DNA from: Palleronia rufa | GTDB taxonomy: Bacteria; Pseudomonadota; Alphaproteobacteria; Rhodobacterales; Rhodobacteraceae | Assembly: GCF_000743715.1 (NCBI RefSeq) | Contig: NZ_JQEY01000009.1 | Span: forward strand, 148 to 64,147 | Length of the DNA stretch: 64,000 nucleotides | Direction: 5' to 3' | Shown here: piece after piece, positions 20,807-29,487 of the stretch | How positions within the stretch are numbered: position 1 is the stretch's first letter | How the letters are laid out: every line of letters begins with the position of its first letter | The notes under the pieces: generated by a model | The model's database searches: none | Told to the model about the DNA's origin: nothing | The model's input: only the letters and a program-made list of their open reading frames with translations | Program-made: the position numbers and the translations under genes

Positions 20807-21117
20807 CGCTCACTCACCGTAACGTGGATGCCGTGAACATTAGCATCCAATTTGCAACCCCTAGGGGAGTTCATAGCAGGCGGAACGTCCTTCGATAAAG
20901 AACTTTATTGGAGTTATCGCTGTGCGATGGCGTCGCAGCGGCCGTATATCCCCTTCGGTACGTTATAGAACCCGTCGCGGGAGAGTTACCTAGCGTCACC
21001 CGCGAGTCGTGAAAGAGGCCCGTGACCGATTGTCACAAGACATTCCGCGCCGCAAGGGCCGGCCGTCTGCGACGTCGCGTGACGGACCGTCGGACTCTTT
21101 GGGATGACGGGTGCGGA
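20807..21117. other. A/T-richer intergenic stretch upstream of the tRNA-Asp pair
   Basis: About 310 bp, clearly less GC-rich than its surroundings, with no supported gene. It contains the perfect palindrome CCCCTAGGGG at 20858-20867 and the A/T segment AAAGAACTTTATTGGAGTTA near 20899. It may hold the promoter of the small ORF and the tRNA-Asp genes, or be the remnant of an integrated element. No integrase or att duplication is visible. Confidence 0.35.
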
Positions 21118-21193
21118 TGGTGGGCGATGACGGGTTCGAACCGCCGACATTCTCGGTGTAAACGAGACGCTCTACCGACTGAGCTAATCGCCC
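21118..21193 (-). tRNA. tRNA-Val (TAC)
   Basis: 76 nt on the minus strand with encoded CCA (TGG at 21118-21120). The acceptor stem is GGGCGAT/ATCGCCC. The anticodon arm is TCTCG-TTTACAC-CGAGA with anticodon TAC. The D-arm GCTCAGTCGGTAGAGC and T-arm GGTTCGAACC are normal. Confidence 0.96.
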
Positions 21194-21233
21194 CCGCAGA
21201 CCGCCATACATCCGGTGCCGGGGGGACCGCAAG

Positions 21234-22163
21234 CTACCACTCGAACGGCGGCCCGATGCTGCGCGACGCCAGCAGGAACGCATCCGCCGCCATCTCCAGG
21301 GGCCGCAGGTCCGTGTCGCTCCCGGATCCGCGGACAAGCTCGGCCAGACGCGCATAGACAAGCGCGTATTCCGCTGTCTCACCGCCCAGGTCGATCTCAC
21401 CCTGCCCGTCGTCTATGCCGGTGCCGGAGCGGGTCAGCACGAAGCTCTCGCGGTCGGTCTCGATCTCCATGTTCCAGACCGGCGCGCCCTTGTGGCCCCA
21501 GTCGAGCCGCGCCGAAACCCGCGCCCCGTCGCCGTGGCCGAATTCCAGATCGGCGGAGATAGGCGTCTCGCGCCCGTCCGGCACCACCATCTCGGCGCGG
21601 GTCAGGTGCACCCGCCCGTCCAGGATCGCCACCAGGATCGAGAACGCGTTGATGCCCGGGTCGAACACGCCTAGGTTTCCCGCCTCCCACACCCAGTCCT
21701 GATCGGGATGGAACTGGCGCACATCCTCCCGCCAGTCCACATGCAGCCGGCGCAGCGCGGCACCCCGAAGGCGCCGCGCCGCCTCCTCCACGGCCGCGCC
21801 CATCCGGCTATGCCAGCTGGCATAGAGCGTGACGCCCGCATCGCGGGCCATGTCCTGCAGGATCCGGCATTCGCCCAGCGTCGTGGCGGGCGGCTTTTCC
21901 AGCATCACGTTCAGACCGGCGGCGATGGCCTTCTTGGCATAGGCGAAGCGCGGCGCCGGCGGCAGCGCCAGCGACACCGTGCGGATGTCGCCGGGATCGG
22001 CAAGGAAAGCGTCCATATCTTCATGGGCGCGGACGCCCTCGACCTCGGCATTGCGGCTGATCGTGGCCGCCAGATGCCAGTCGGGGCTGTCGTTCAGCGC
22101 CGGGATATGTTCGTCACGGGCGATCTTGCCGATCCCGGCAAGGGCGATGGGCATGGATGACAT
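21234..22163 (-). CDS. Gfo/Idh/MocA oxidoreductase, L-arabinose/D-galactose 1-dehydrogenase-like
   Basis: 309 residues. The N-terminal Rossmann fold starts ALAGIGKIARDEHIPAL and contains the Lys-Pro motif MLEKPPATTLGE. The C-terminal sheet domain contains WREDVRQFHPDQDWVWEAG and LGVFDPGINAFSI, which closely resemble the aldose 1-dehydrogenases of Azospirillum type. The likely reaction is NAD(P)-dependent oxidation of L-arabinose or D-galactose to the lactone. No other sugar-pathway gene is adjacent, so the substrate is inferred from family resemblance. Confidence 0.82.
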   Translation of the reverse strand: MSSMPIALAGIGKIARDEHIPALNDSPDWHLAATISRNAEVEGVRAHEDMDAFLADPGDIRTVSLALPPAPRFAYAKKAIAAGLNVMLEKPPATTLGECRILQDMARDAGVTLYASWHSRMGAAVEEAARRLRGAALRRLHVDWREDVRQFHPDQDWVWEAGNLGVFDPGINAFSILVAILDGRVHLTRAEMVVPDGRETPISADLEFGHGDGARVSARLDWGHKGAPVWNMEIETDRESFVLTRSGTGIDDGQGEIDLGGETAEYALVYARLAELVRGSGSDTDLRPLEMAADAFLLASRSIGPPFEW

Positions 22164-22258
22164 CGGATCTCCTGGCGGCGTCGCTCAAGTCTCCGCCCGT
22201 CAGATGGGACCGGCGGCGGCCAAGTCAACGCGGACACCGATTTGCCGCCGCCCGGGAC

Positions 22259-22780
22259 CTAGAGAGCGCGCTTCACGGCGCGGTCCGGGACGCCCAGCCG
22301 CGCCTTCAGCGCCCGGTGAACGCTTTCGGGGACGAACGGACCCACGTCGCCGCCCAGGCGGGCGATCTCCTTGACCAGCCGCGAGGCCACGGCCTGATGC
22401 TCCGGCTCGGCCATCAGGAACACCGTCTCGATACTGTCGTCCAGGGCGCGGTTCATGCCGACCATCTGGAACTCGTACTCGAAATCGGCCACCGCGCGCA
22501 GTCCGCGCACGATCACCCGCGCGCCCACGTCGCGGGCGCAGTCGATCAGCAGGTTCTCGAACGGATGGGCGAAGATCTCCGTCCCGGTGCGCGCGGCGAT
22601 GGAGCCGCATTCGGCCTCGATCATGGCGACGCGCTCGGACAGTTCGAACATCGGTCCCTTGTCGCGGTTGATCGCCACGCCGATCACCAGCCGGTCCACC
22701 AGCTGGCAGGCCCGGCTGATGATGTCCAGGTGGCCGTTGGTCACCGGGTCGAACGTCCCCGGATAGAGTGCCGTCCTCAT
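22259..22780 (-). CDS. coaD: Pantetheine-phosphate adenylyltransferase
   Basis: 173 residues, catalysing the fourth step of CoA synthesis (4'-phosphopantetheine + ATP to dephospho-CoA). The nucleotidyltransferase motif YPGTFDPVTNGHLDII is at 6-21, RGLRAVADFEYEFQM is the substrate-binding segment, and the C-terminal ASRLVKEIARLGGDV corresponds to the ISSTKVR-type motif. It is slightly longer than the usual 160 residues. Confidence 0.95.
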   Translation of the reverse strand: MRTALYPGTFDPVTNGHLDIISRACQLVDRLVIGVAINRDKGPMFELSERVAMIEAECGSIAARTGTEIFAHPFENLLIDCARDVGARVIVRGLRAVADFEYEFQMVGMNRALDDSIETVFLMAEPEHQAVASRLVKEIARLGGDVGPFVPESVHRALKARLGVPDRAVKRAL

Positions 22781-22852
22781 CGCCGCGCCCTCCCTCGCCT
22801 GTTTCGCGCAGGCAACGGGATTGCGTCCCGGAACGCAAGCCTCGCGGTGGCG

Positions 22853-23284
22853 TCAGTGGCCCATCACCATGCCCTGAAGCGCGTCGCGCTCCATGGACAG
22901 CTCTCCCAGCCGGGCCTTGACCACGTCGCCGATGGACACCAGCCCCACCATGCGGTCGCCGGCCATGACCGGCATATGGCGGAACCGCCCCTCGGTCATC
23001 TTGCTCAGCACCTCGTCCAGACCGTCGTGGGGAGAGCAGGACTGGATCGTTGCGGTCATCATCGACGCCACGTCCCGGTCGAGGCATCCCGGCCCGCTGC
23101 GGCCGAGTTCGCGCACGATGTCCCGCTCCGACAGGATGCCCACAGGGGCCTCGTCCTCGTCGCAGACGATCACCGCGCCGATGCGCTTTTCCGACAGCAG
23201 GCGCGCGGCATCGCCCACCGTGGCACCGGGTTTCACGGTCACGACGTCGCCGCCCTTGTCGCCCAGGATCCGCTCGATGCGCAT
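22853..23284 (-). CDS. CBS-pair domain protein
   Basis: 143 residues made entirely of two CBS domains: VKPGATVGDAARLLSEKRIG and GILSERDIVREL in the first, RFRHMPVMAGDRMVGLVSIGD in the second. Such stand-alone pairs bind adenine nucleotides and act as energy or redox sensors. It is divergent from mmsA, with 155 bp between the starts. Its partner is unknown. Confidence 0.88.
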   Translation of the reverse strand: MRIERILGDKGGDVVTVKPGATVGDAARLLSEKRIGAVIVCDEDEAPVGILSERDIVRELGRSGPGCLDRDVASMMTATIQSCSPHDGLDEVLSKMTEGRFRHMPVMAGDRMVGLVSIGDVVKARLGELSMERDALQGMVMGH

Positions 23285-23439
23285 GGTCTCACCTCCTTGC
23301 CGTGCTCGCGGACCCAGCGTGGTCGCGGGTGCGGCCCTCTGTCAAGCCGGGCCGGTCCGCCGGGACCGCAAACTGCGCGTTGAACCCCCGGAATCCACGG
23401 CCTAGTCTGCGCCAACGACACACCGGGGAGGAACGAGCG

Positions 23440-24939
23440 ATGGACGACCTGTATCACTGGATCGACGGCAAACGCGCGAAGGGTGGATCGGATCGGTTCG
23501 CGGATGTCATGAACCCCGCCACGGGAGAGGTGCAGGCCCGCGTCCCGCTGGCCTCGGCGCAGGAGATCGGCGCGGCCATCGCCTCCGCCGCCCGCGCGCA
23601 GGTCGGCTGGGCGGCGACCAATCCCCAGCGCCGCGCGCGGGTGATGATGACGTTCGGCCAGCTCATCAACCAGCACATGGACGAGCTGGGAGAGCTGGTC
23701 AGCCGCGAGCACGGCAAGACCCTGCCCGACGGGCGCGGCGACGTGCAGCGCGGCCTTGAGGTGATAGAGGTCTGCATGGGCGCGCCCTCCCACCTCAAGG
23801 GCGAGTTCACCGACGACGGCGGCCCCGGCATCGACCTTTACTCCATGCGCCAACCCCTTGGCGTCGTGGCCGGAATCACCCCGTTCAACTTCCCCGCCAT
23901 GATCCCGCTGTGGAAGATGGGTCCGGCCCTCGTCTCCGGCAACGCGATGATCCTGAAACCGTCCGAGCGCTGTCCCTCCACCGCCCTGCGGCTCGCCGAA
24001 CTGCTGCAGGAGGCCGGGTTGCCGGACGGCGTGTTGCAGGTGGTCAACGGCGACAAGGAGGCCGTGGACGCGATCCTGGACGACGACACGATCCAGGCGG
24101 TCGGCTTCGTCGGCTCCACCCCGATCGCGCAGTACATCTATGGCCGCGCCTGCTCCAACGGCAAGCGCGCGCAATGTTTCGGCGGGGCCAAGAACCACAT
24201 GATCGTCATGCCCGACGCCGATCTCGACAAGGCCGCCGACGCGCTGGTGGGGGCCGGCTTCGGCGCCGCCGGCGAACGCTGCATGGCGATCTCGGTCGCC
24301 GTGCCGGTGGGCAAGAAGACCGCCGACGCGCTGGTGGAAAAGCTCGTCCCGCGCATCGAAAGCCTCAAGATCGGCCCCTATACCGCTGGCGACGATGTGG
24401 ATTTCGGCCCCGTCATCACTCGGGCCGCGCAGGACCGGATCAACGGGCTGGTGGACAAGGGCGTGGACGAAGGCGCCACCCTGCGCGTGGACGGCCGCGG
24501 GTTCAGGATGCAGGGCTATGAGGACGGCTTTTTCGTCGGCGCGTCCTTCTTCGACGACGTGACCCCGGAGATGGAGATCTACCGTCAGGAGATCTTCGGC
24601 CCCGTGCTCTGCCAGGTCCGCGCCGACACCTATGAGGACGCGCTGAAACTGACCATGGACAACCCCTACGGCAACGGCTGCGCGATCTTCACCGCCGACG
24701 GCGATGTGGCGCGCGATTTCGCGCATCGTGTGAACGTGGGCATGGTCGGGATCAACTTCCCGATTCCGGTGCCGCTCAGCTATCACACTTTCGGCGGCTG
24801 GAAGAAATCGGCGTTCGGGGATCTCAACCAGTACGGCCCGGACGCGTTCCGGTTCTATACCCGCACCAAGACGGTGACCGAGCGCTGGTTCTCCGGCATC
24901 AAGGACGGTGCCGAAACCGCCTTCAGGGCGATGGATTGA
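23440..24939 (+). CDS. mmsA: CoA-acylating methylmalonate-semialdehyde dehydrogenase
   Basis: 499 residues, the family length. It oxidises methylmalonate semialdehyde (from valine) to propionyl-CoA. Aldehyde dehydrogenase landmarks are ITPFNFPAM (Asn150), KPSERCPS, and GERCMAIS with catalytic Cys281. The Cys is followed by no general-base Glu in the usual position, as known for CoA-acylating members. The ATG at 23440 is preceded by GGGGAGGAACGAGCG. It is the first gene of the valine operon. Confidence 0.94.
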   Translation: MDDLYHWIDGKRAKGGSDRFADVMNPATGEVQARVPLASAQEIGAAIASAARAQVGWAATNPQRRARVMMTFGQLINQHMDELGELVSREHGKTLPDGRGDVQRGLEVIEVCMGAPSHLKGEFTDDGGPGIDLYSMRQPLGVVAGITPFNFPAMIPLWKMGPALVSGNAMILKPSERCPSTALRLAELLQEAGLPDGVLQVVNGDKEAVDAILDDDTIQAVGFVGSTPIAQYIYGRACSNGKRAQCFGGAKNHMIVMPDADLDKAADALVGAGFGAAGERCMAISVAVPVGKKTADALVEKLVPRIESLKIGPYTAGDDVDFGPVITRAAQDRINGLVDKGVDEGATLRVDGRGFRMQGYEDGFFVGASFFDDVTPEMEIYRQEIFGPVLCQVRADTYEDALKLTMDNPYGNGCAIFTADGDVARDFAHRVNVGMVGINFPIPVPLSYHTFGGWKKSAFGDLNQYGPDAFRFYTRTKTVTERWFSGIKDGAETAFRAMD

Positions 24940-24976
24940 CGCCACGGCCGGCGGCGCGACGGAAGGGATCACCGAC

Positions 24977-26110
24977 ATGAGCGGCGCCGACGCCTTCACC
25001 ATCGGCATAGAAGAGGAATATCTTCTGGTCGATGCGCGCACGCTCGATCTGGCGGAGGCGCCGGAAGCGATGATCGCGGAGTGCAAGCGCCGGCTGGGGG
25101 ACCAGGTGGCGCCGGAGTTCCTGCGCTGCCAGATCGAGATCGGCACCAAGGTCTGCGACACGATAGGCGACGCGCGCACGGATCTGGGCAACCTGCGCCG
25201 CACCATCGCCGAGGTTGCCGAAGGGCACGGGCTGACCCCGATTTCCGCCGGCTGCCATCCCGCCGCCGACTGGTCCGAGCAGACCCACCGCGACCGCGAC
25301 CGCTACAACCAGCTGAAAAAGGAGCTGGGCCTGATCTCCGACCGGATGCTGATCTGCGGGATGCACGTCCATGTCGGTATCGGCGACGACGACACCCGGA
25401 TCGACCTGATGAACCAGGCCTCCTATTTCCTGCCGCACATGCTGGCGCTCTCGGCCTCCTCGCCGTTCTGGCAGGGCAAGGACACGGGCCTTGCCTCCTA
25501 CCGCGTCGGCGTGTTCGACAACCTGCCCCGCACCGGCCTGCCGCCGCGGTTCGGGTCGTGGTCCGCGTACCGCCGCTACGTCGACACGCTGATCGACGCG
25601 GGTCTGATAGAGGACGCCACCAAGGTCTGGTGGGACCTGCGCCCCTCGGCCAACTACCCCACGCTGGAGGCGCGGATCTGCGATGCCAGCCCGCGGATCG
25701 AGCAGACGCTGGCGCTTGCGGCGGTCTTTCAGGCGACGCTGCGGATGCTCTGGCGGCTCAAGACCGCCAACAAGCGCTGGCGCGTCTATGACAACTGCCT
25801 GATCGACGAGAACCGCTGGCGCGCCCGCCGCTTCGGCTGCGCCGAGGGGCTGCTGGATTTCGGTCTTGGCGAACTGGTCCCGGTCCCCCGCCTGGTAGAG
25901 GAATGGATCGACCTTTTGGCCGAGGACGCGGAGGCGCTGGATTCGGTCTCCGACGTCGCTTCCCTGCGCGACACCCTTGCCCGGGGCACCCCCGCCGACC
26001 GCCAGCGCCGTATCTTCCGCCAGGCCGTGGACGGCGGCGCCACGCCGCAGGAGGCCGCGCGCGCCGTGACCCGCGACCTGGCGGATGCCTTTCTCGACGG
26101 TGTCGCATGA
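24977..26110 (+). CDS. Carboxylate-amine ligase of the GCS2 (YbdK) family
   Basis: 377 residues. The start [13 protein letters not shown] carries the metal-binding Glu cluster of the glutamate-cysteine ligase 2 family. CGMHVHVGI and [19 protein letters not shown] are the other active-site segments. These enzymes ligate an amine to a glutamate-type carboxylate with weak GCL activity; the natural substrate is unknown. It sits between mmsA and the acyl-CoA dehydrogenase, 37 bp and 13 bp from its neighbours, apparently within the operon despite no known role in valine breakdown. Confidence 0.88.
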   Translation: MSGADAFTIGIEEEYLLVDARTLDLAEAPEAMIAECKRRLGDQVAPEFLRCQIEIGTKVCDTIGDARTDLGNLRRTIAEVAEGHGLTPISAGCHPAADWSEQTHRDRDRYNQLKKELGLISDRMLICGMHVHVGIGDDDTRIDLMNQASYFLPHMLALSASSPFWQGKDTGLASYRVGVFDNLPRTGLPPRFGSWSAYRRYVDTLIDAGLIEDATKVWWDLRPSANYPTLEARICDASPRIEQTLALAAVFQATLRMLWRLKTANKRWRVYDNCLIDENRWRARRFGCAEGLLDFGLGELVPVPRLVEEWIDLLAEDAEALDSVSDVASLRDTLARGTPADRQRRIFRQAVDGGATPQEAARAVTRDLADAFLDGVA

Positions 26111-26123
26111 CGAAAGGATCGCC

Positions 26124-27263
26124 ATGGATTTCGCCCTGACAGAGGAACAGCAGGCCATCTTCGACATGGCCCGGCGCTTCGGCGCCGAGGAAATCGCCCC
26201 CCACGCCCGCGACTGGGAGCGCGACGGCACGATCCCGCGCGACCTCTGGGGCAAGGCGGCGGACCTGGGCTTCGGCGGGCTCTACGTGTCCGAGGAGGCG
26301 GGCGGCACCGGCCTCTCCCGCCTCGACGCGACGCTGGTGTTCGAGGCGCTCTCCATGGCCTGCCCCTCCGTCGCCGCCTTCCTGTCGATCCACAACATGT
26401 GCGCGGCGATGCTCGACCGCCATGGCTCGGAGGATCTGAAGTCCCGCATCCTCCTCCCCGCATGCCGGATGGAAACGGTGCTGTCCTACTGCCTGACGGA
26501 ACCCGGCGCGGGGTCCGACGCCGCCGCGCTGAAGACCCGCGCGACACGCACCAACGACGGCTACCGCGTCACCGGAACCAAGGCGTTCATCTCCGGTGCG
26601 GGCTATTCCGACGCCTATGTCGCCATGGTCCGCACCGGCGACGACGGCCCCCGGGGCATCTCTTCGGTGGTGATCGAGGATGGCGCCAAGGGCCTGTCCT
26701 TCGGCGGGCTGGAGGACAAGATGGGCTGGCGGTCCCAGCCCACGCGGCAGGTCCAGTTCGACGATTGCGCCGTTCCCGCCGCCAACCTGGTCGGAGAGGA
26801 GGGCCGCGGCTTTACCTATGCCATGGAGGGGCTGGACGGCGGGCGGCTCAACATCTCGGCCTGCTCGCTGGGGGCCGCGCAATCGGCGCTGGACGCGACG
26901 CTTGCCTACATGGCCGAGCGCCGCGCCTTCGGAAAACCGATCGCCGCGTTCCAGGCCCTGCAGTTCCGCCTGGCCGATATGGAGATCGCGCTGCAATCCG
27001 CGCGCCTCTTCCTGCGCCAGGCCGCCTGGATGGTGGACCGCAAGCACCCCGATGCCACGCGCCATGCCGCCATGGCCAAGGCGCTGGTCACAGAGGCCGG
27101 ATCCCGCGTCGCGGACCAGTGCCTGCAACTCCACGGCGGCTACGGCTACCTTGCCGATTACGGGATCGAAAAGATCGTCCGCGATCTGCGCGTCCACCAG
27201 ATCCTGGAAGGCACCAATGAGATCATGCGCCTGATCACCGCCCGGGGCCTGCTGGCCCCATGA
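26124..27263 (+). CDS. Acyl-CoA dehydrogenase, probable isobutyryl-CoA dehydrogenase
   Basis: 379-residue flavoprotein. Start MDFALTEEQQAIFDMARRF, substrate/FAD segment YCLTEPGAGSDAA, the C-terminal signature QLHGGYGYL, and LEGTNEIM with the catalytic Glu at about 362. Position between mmsA and the 3-hydroxyisobutyryl-CoA hydrolase indicates oxidation of isobutyryl-CoA to methacrylyl-CoA. Its stop overlaps the next start by 4 bp. Confidence 0.9.
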   Translation: MDFALTEEQQAIFDMARRFGAEEIAPHARDWERDGTIPRDLWGKAADLGFGGLYVSEEAGGTGLSRLDATLVFEALSMACPSVAAFLSIHNMCAAMLDRHGSEDLKSRILLPACRMETVLSYCLTEPGAGSDAAALKTRATRTNDGYRVTGTKAFISGAGYSDAYVAMVRTGDDGPRGISSVVIEDGAKGLSFGGLEDKMGWRSQPTRQVQFDDCAVPAANLVGEEGRGFTYAMEGLDGGRLNISACSLGAAQSALDATLAYMAERRAFGKPIAAFQALQFRLADMEIALQSARLFLRQAAWMVDRKHPDATRHAAMAKALVTEAGSRVADQCLQLHGGYGYLADYGIEKIVRDLRVHQILEGTNEIMRLITARGLLAP

Positions 27264-28282
27264 CCGACCTGTCGATCCGCACAGAGGGCCGCGCGGGCCG
27301 CATCACCCTGACCCGCCCGAAGGCGCTCAACGCCATGACCCACGCCATGGGCCTGGAGATCGAGCGCGCCCTGGAGGCCTGGGAGACCGACGCCGACGTG
27401 GCCCTGGTGCTGATCGACGCCGCCGGCGACAGGGCATTCTGCGCCGGGGGCGACATCGCCGCGATCCATGCCGAAGGCGCACGCGGCGACTATGCGCCCA
27501 CCCGGACGTTCTGGCGCGACGAATACCGGCTGAACGCGCGCATCCGCACCTATCCCAAACCCGTGGTCACGTTGTTGCAGGGCTATACGATGGGCGGCGG
27601 CGTGGGGCTCGGCTGCCATGCCTCCGCGCGCGTGGTCTGCGAAAGCTCCCGCATCGCCATGCCCGAATGCGGCATAGGCCTCGTGCCCGACGCGGGCGGC
27701 TCGCTGATCCTGGCGCGCGCGCCGGGACGGCTGGGCGAATACCTCGGCACCACCGGCCACCGGATGGGGCCGGCCTGCGCGATCCTCGCGGGCTTCGCGG
27801 ACCGTTTCGTTCCGCAGGACGCCTGGCCGGATCTGGTGGCACGGCTGGTCGAAACCGGCGATCCCGCCGCCATCGCCGATGCCGCCACCGATCCGGACGA
27901 AAGCCCCCTCACGCCGCTTCGCGGCCGGATCGACACGCTCTTCGCCGCCCCGCGCCTGTCCCGGATCGCGGACGTCCTCGTCGCCGACGACACCGGGTTC
28001 GCCGCCGAAACCGCGGCGGCCCTGGCGCGCATCTCGCCGCTCTCGGGCGAATTGGCACTCGCCCTGATCCGCACCGTGCGCGGTCTCGACACGATCGAGG
28101 GCGCGCTGGAGCACGAGTACCGCTGCACCCACCGCCTGATCGAGACAGGCGACCTGATAGAGGGGATCCGCGCCCAGGTGATCGACAAGGACCGCACCCC
28201 GCGCTGGCGCCACGACAGCTTCGCCGCCGTCCCCGAGGCAGAGATCGCGTCCTACCTCGCCCCGCTCGGCACGCGGGCATGA
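27260..28282 (+). CDS. 3-hydroxyisobutyryl-CoA hydrolase (enoyl-CoA hydratase superfamily)
   Basis: 340 residues. Crotonase-fold motifs are AFCAGGDIAAIHAEGARG, the oxyanion-hole segment GYTMGGGVGLG, and MPECGIGLVPDAGGS with the acidic residues typical of HIBCH-type hydrolases. The C-terminal extension beyond a plain hydratase fits the hydrolase. It frees 3-hydroxyisobutyrate from CoA in valine degradation. It is coupled to the dehydrogenase gene, with mmsB 169 bp downstream. Confidence 0.88.
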   Translation: MTDLSIRTEGRAGRITLTRPKALNAMTHAMGLEIERALEAWETDADVALVLIDAAGDRAFCAGGDIAAIHAEGARGDYAPTRTFWRDEYRLNARIRTYPKPVVTLLQGYTMGGGVGLGCHASARVVCESSRIAMPECGIGLVPDAGGSLILARAPGRLGEYLGTTGHRMGPACAILAGFADRFVPQDAWPDLVARLVETGDPAAIADAATDPDESPLTPLRGRIDTLFAAPRLSRIADVLVADDTGFAAETAAALARISPLSGELALALIRTVRGLDTIEGALEHEYRCTHRLIETGDLIEGIRAQVIDKDRTPRWRHDSFAAVPEAEIASYLAPLGTRA

Positions 28283-28451
28283 GCCGATGCCGGAACGCGA
28301 TCCCCGGCGCGACCGCTTCGCGCGCGATGCCGCACGGCGGCCTGCCGATGCGCGCGGACCCGGCCCCTGCACCCGGTACGGCCCCCGTCGGCCCCGCCCC
28401 CTCATCTGAGGTTGCGGCACAGTGGAACACCGGCCAACAAGGAGTGACAGC

Positions 28452-29321
28452 ATGAAGATCGCATTCATCGGCCTCGGCAACATGGGCCTGCCCATGGCCG
28501 TGAACCTGGCCCGGGCAGGCCACGACGTCACCGGCTTCGACACGCAGCCGGTGGAGGCGCCCTTCCCCCTCGCCGCCTCCGCCGAAAAGGCCGTGTCCGG
28601 GGCGGAGGTGGCCATCACCATGCTGCCCGACGGGCGGATCCTACGCGCCGTCGCGGACCGGATCGTACCGGCGATGGGAGCGGGTGCGATCCTTCTCGAC
28701 TGCTCCACGGTGGACGTGGAAAGCGCTCGCGCGGTGGCCGCCCAGGCACGAGAGGCGGGACTGGTTGCGCTCGACGCGCCGGTGTCCGGCGGGATCGGCG
28801 GTGCGAAGGGCGGCACGCTCACCTTCATGGTCGGCGGCGGCGAGGAGGCTTTCGCCACGGTCGGTCCGCTGTTCGAGATCATGGGCCGGAAGGCCGTCCA
28901 CTGCGGCGGCGCGGGCAACGGACAGGCCGCCAAGATCTGCAACAACATGATCCTGGGGGCGACGATGATCGTGACATGCGAGGCCTTCGCCCTGGCCGAC
29001 AAGCTGGGGCTCGACCGTCAGGCGATGTTCGACGTCGTCTCCACCTCCTCCGGCTACTCCTGGTCGATGAACGCCTACTGTCCCGCGCCGGGCATCGGAC
29101 CCGAAAGCCCTGCCGACGACGGCTACCGGCCAGGCTTCGCCGCGGAGCTGATGCTGAAGGACCTGCGGCTGGCGATGGACGCGGCGCGCGCGGCGGATGC
29201 GGACACACCCCTGGGCCGCGCCGCCCGGGATCTCTACGAAACCTTCGTCGAGGATGAGGACGGCCGCGGACGCGACTTCTCGGCCATGCTCCCGCGTCTC
29301 GTCGCACGGGGTCACGGCTGA
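28452..29321 (+). CDS. mmsB: 3-hydroxyisobutyrate dehydrogenase
   Basis: 289-residue NAD-dependent beta-hydroxyacid dehydrogenase. The Rossmann motif FIGLGNMGLPMAVNL is at 5-19, the substrate segment LDAPVSGGIGGAKGGTLTFM follows, and the catalytic Lys is in QAAKICNN. It oxidises 3-hydroxyisobutyrate to methylmalonate semialdehyde, the substrate of mmsA at the head of the operon. Confidence 0.93.
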   Translation: MKIAFIGLGNMGLPMAVNLARAGHDVTGFDTQPVEAPFPLAASAEKAVSGAEVAITMLPDGRILRAVADRIVPAMGAGAILLDCSTVDVESARAVAAQAREAGLVALDAPVSGGIGGAKGGTLTFMVGGGEEAFATVGPLFEIMGRKAVHCGGAGNGQAAKICNNMILGATMIVTCEAFALADKLGLDRQAMFDVVSTSSGYSWSMNAYCPAPGIGPESPADDGYRPGFAAELMLKDLRLAMDAARAADADTPLGRAARDLYETFVEDEDGRGRDFSAMLPRLVARGHG

Positions 29322-29330
29322 CGGGCATGA

Positions 29331-29453
29331 GGGGGCTCTGCCCCCGCCTGGCCTGCGGCCGACCCCCCGGGATATTTGGGGAAAGATGAAGCCCCCCCTG
29401 CCCTTCATCTTTCTAAAAATATCCCGGGGAGCGCGAGGGGCAGCGCCCCTCGC
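29331..29453. repeat. Mosaic palindromic intergenic element with large stem-loops
   Basis: Three inverted repeats follow one another. GGGGGC-TCT-GCCCCC lies at 29331-29345. A 27-bp arm pair, 29365-29391 with 29403-29429, matches at 24 of 27 positions (CCCCGGGATATTT...GATGAAG). GCGAGGGGC-AGC-GCCCCTCGC lies at 29433-29453. The element sits between convergent mmsB and dctM and probably ends both transcripts. A related half-element is at 53989-54044. Confidence 0.85.
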
Positions 29454-29487
29454 CCGGGTCCGGGGGGCCCCGCCCCGCGGATCCGGA

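Noticed and set aside
20858-20867. CCCCTAGGGG palindrome as an attachment site
   Set aside because: There is no second copy, integrase or tRNA-end duplication to support site-specific integration; kept only as a note.
23239-25206. Open frame of 655 codons on the minus strand
   Set aside because: Antisense to mmsA and its neighbour, which have full family motifs. The frame translation has no recognisable domain.
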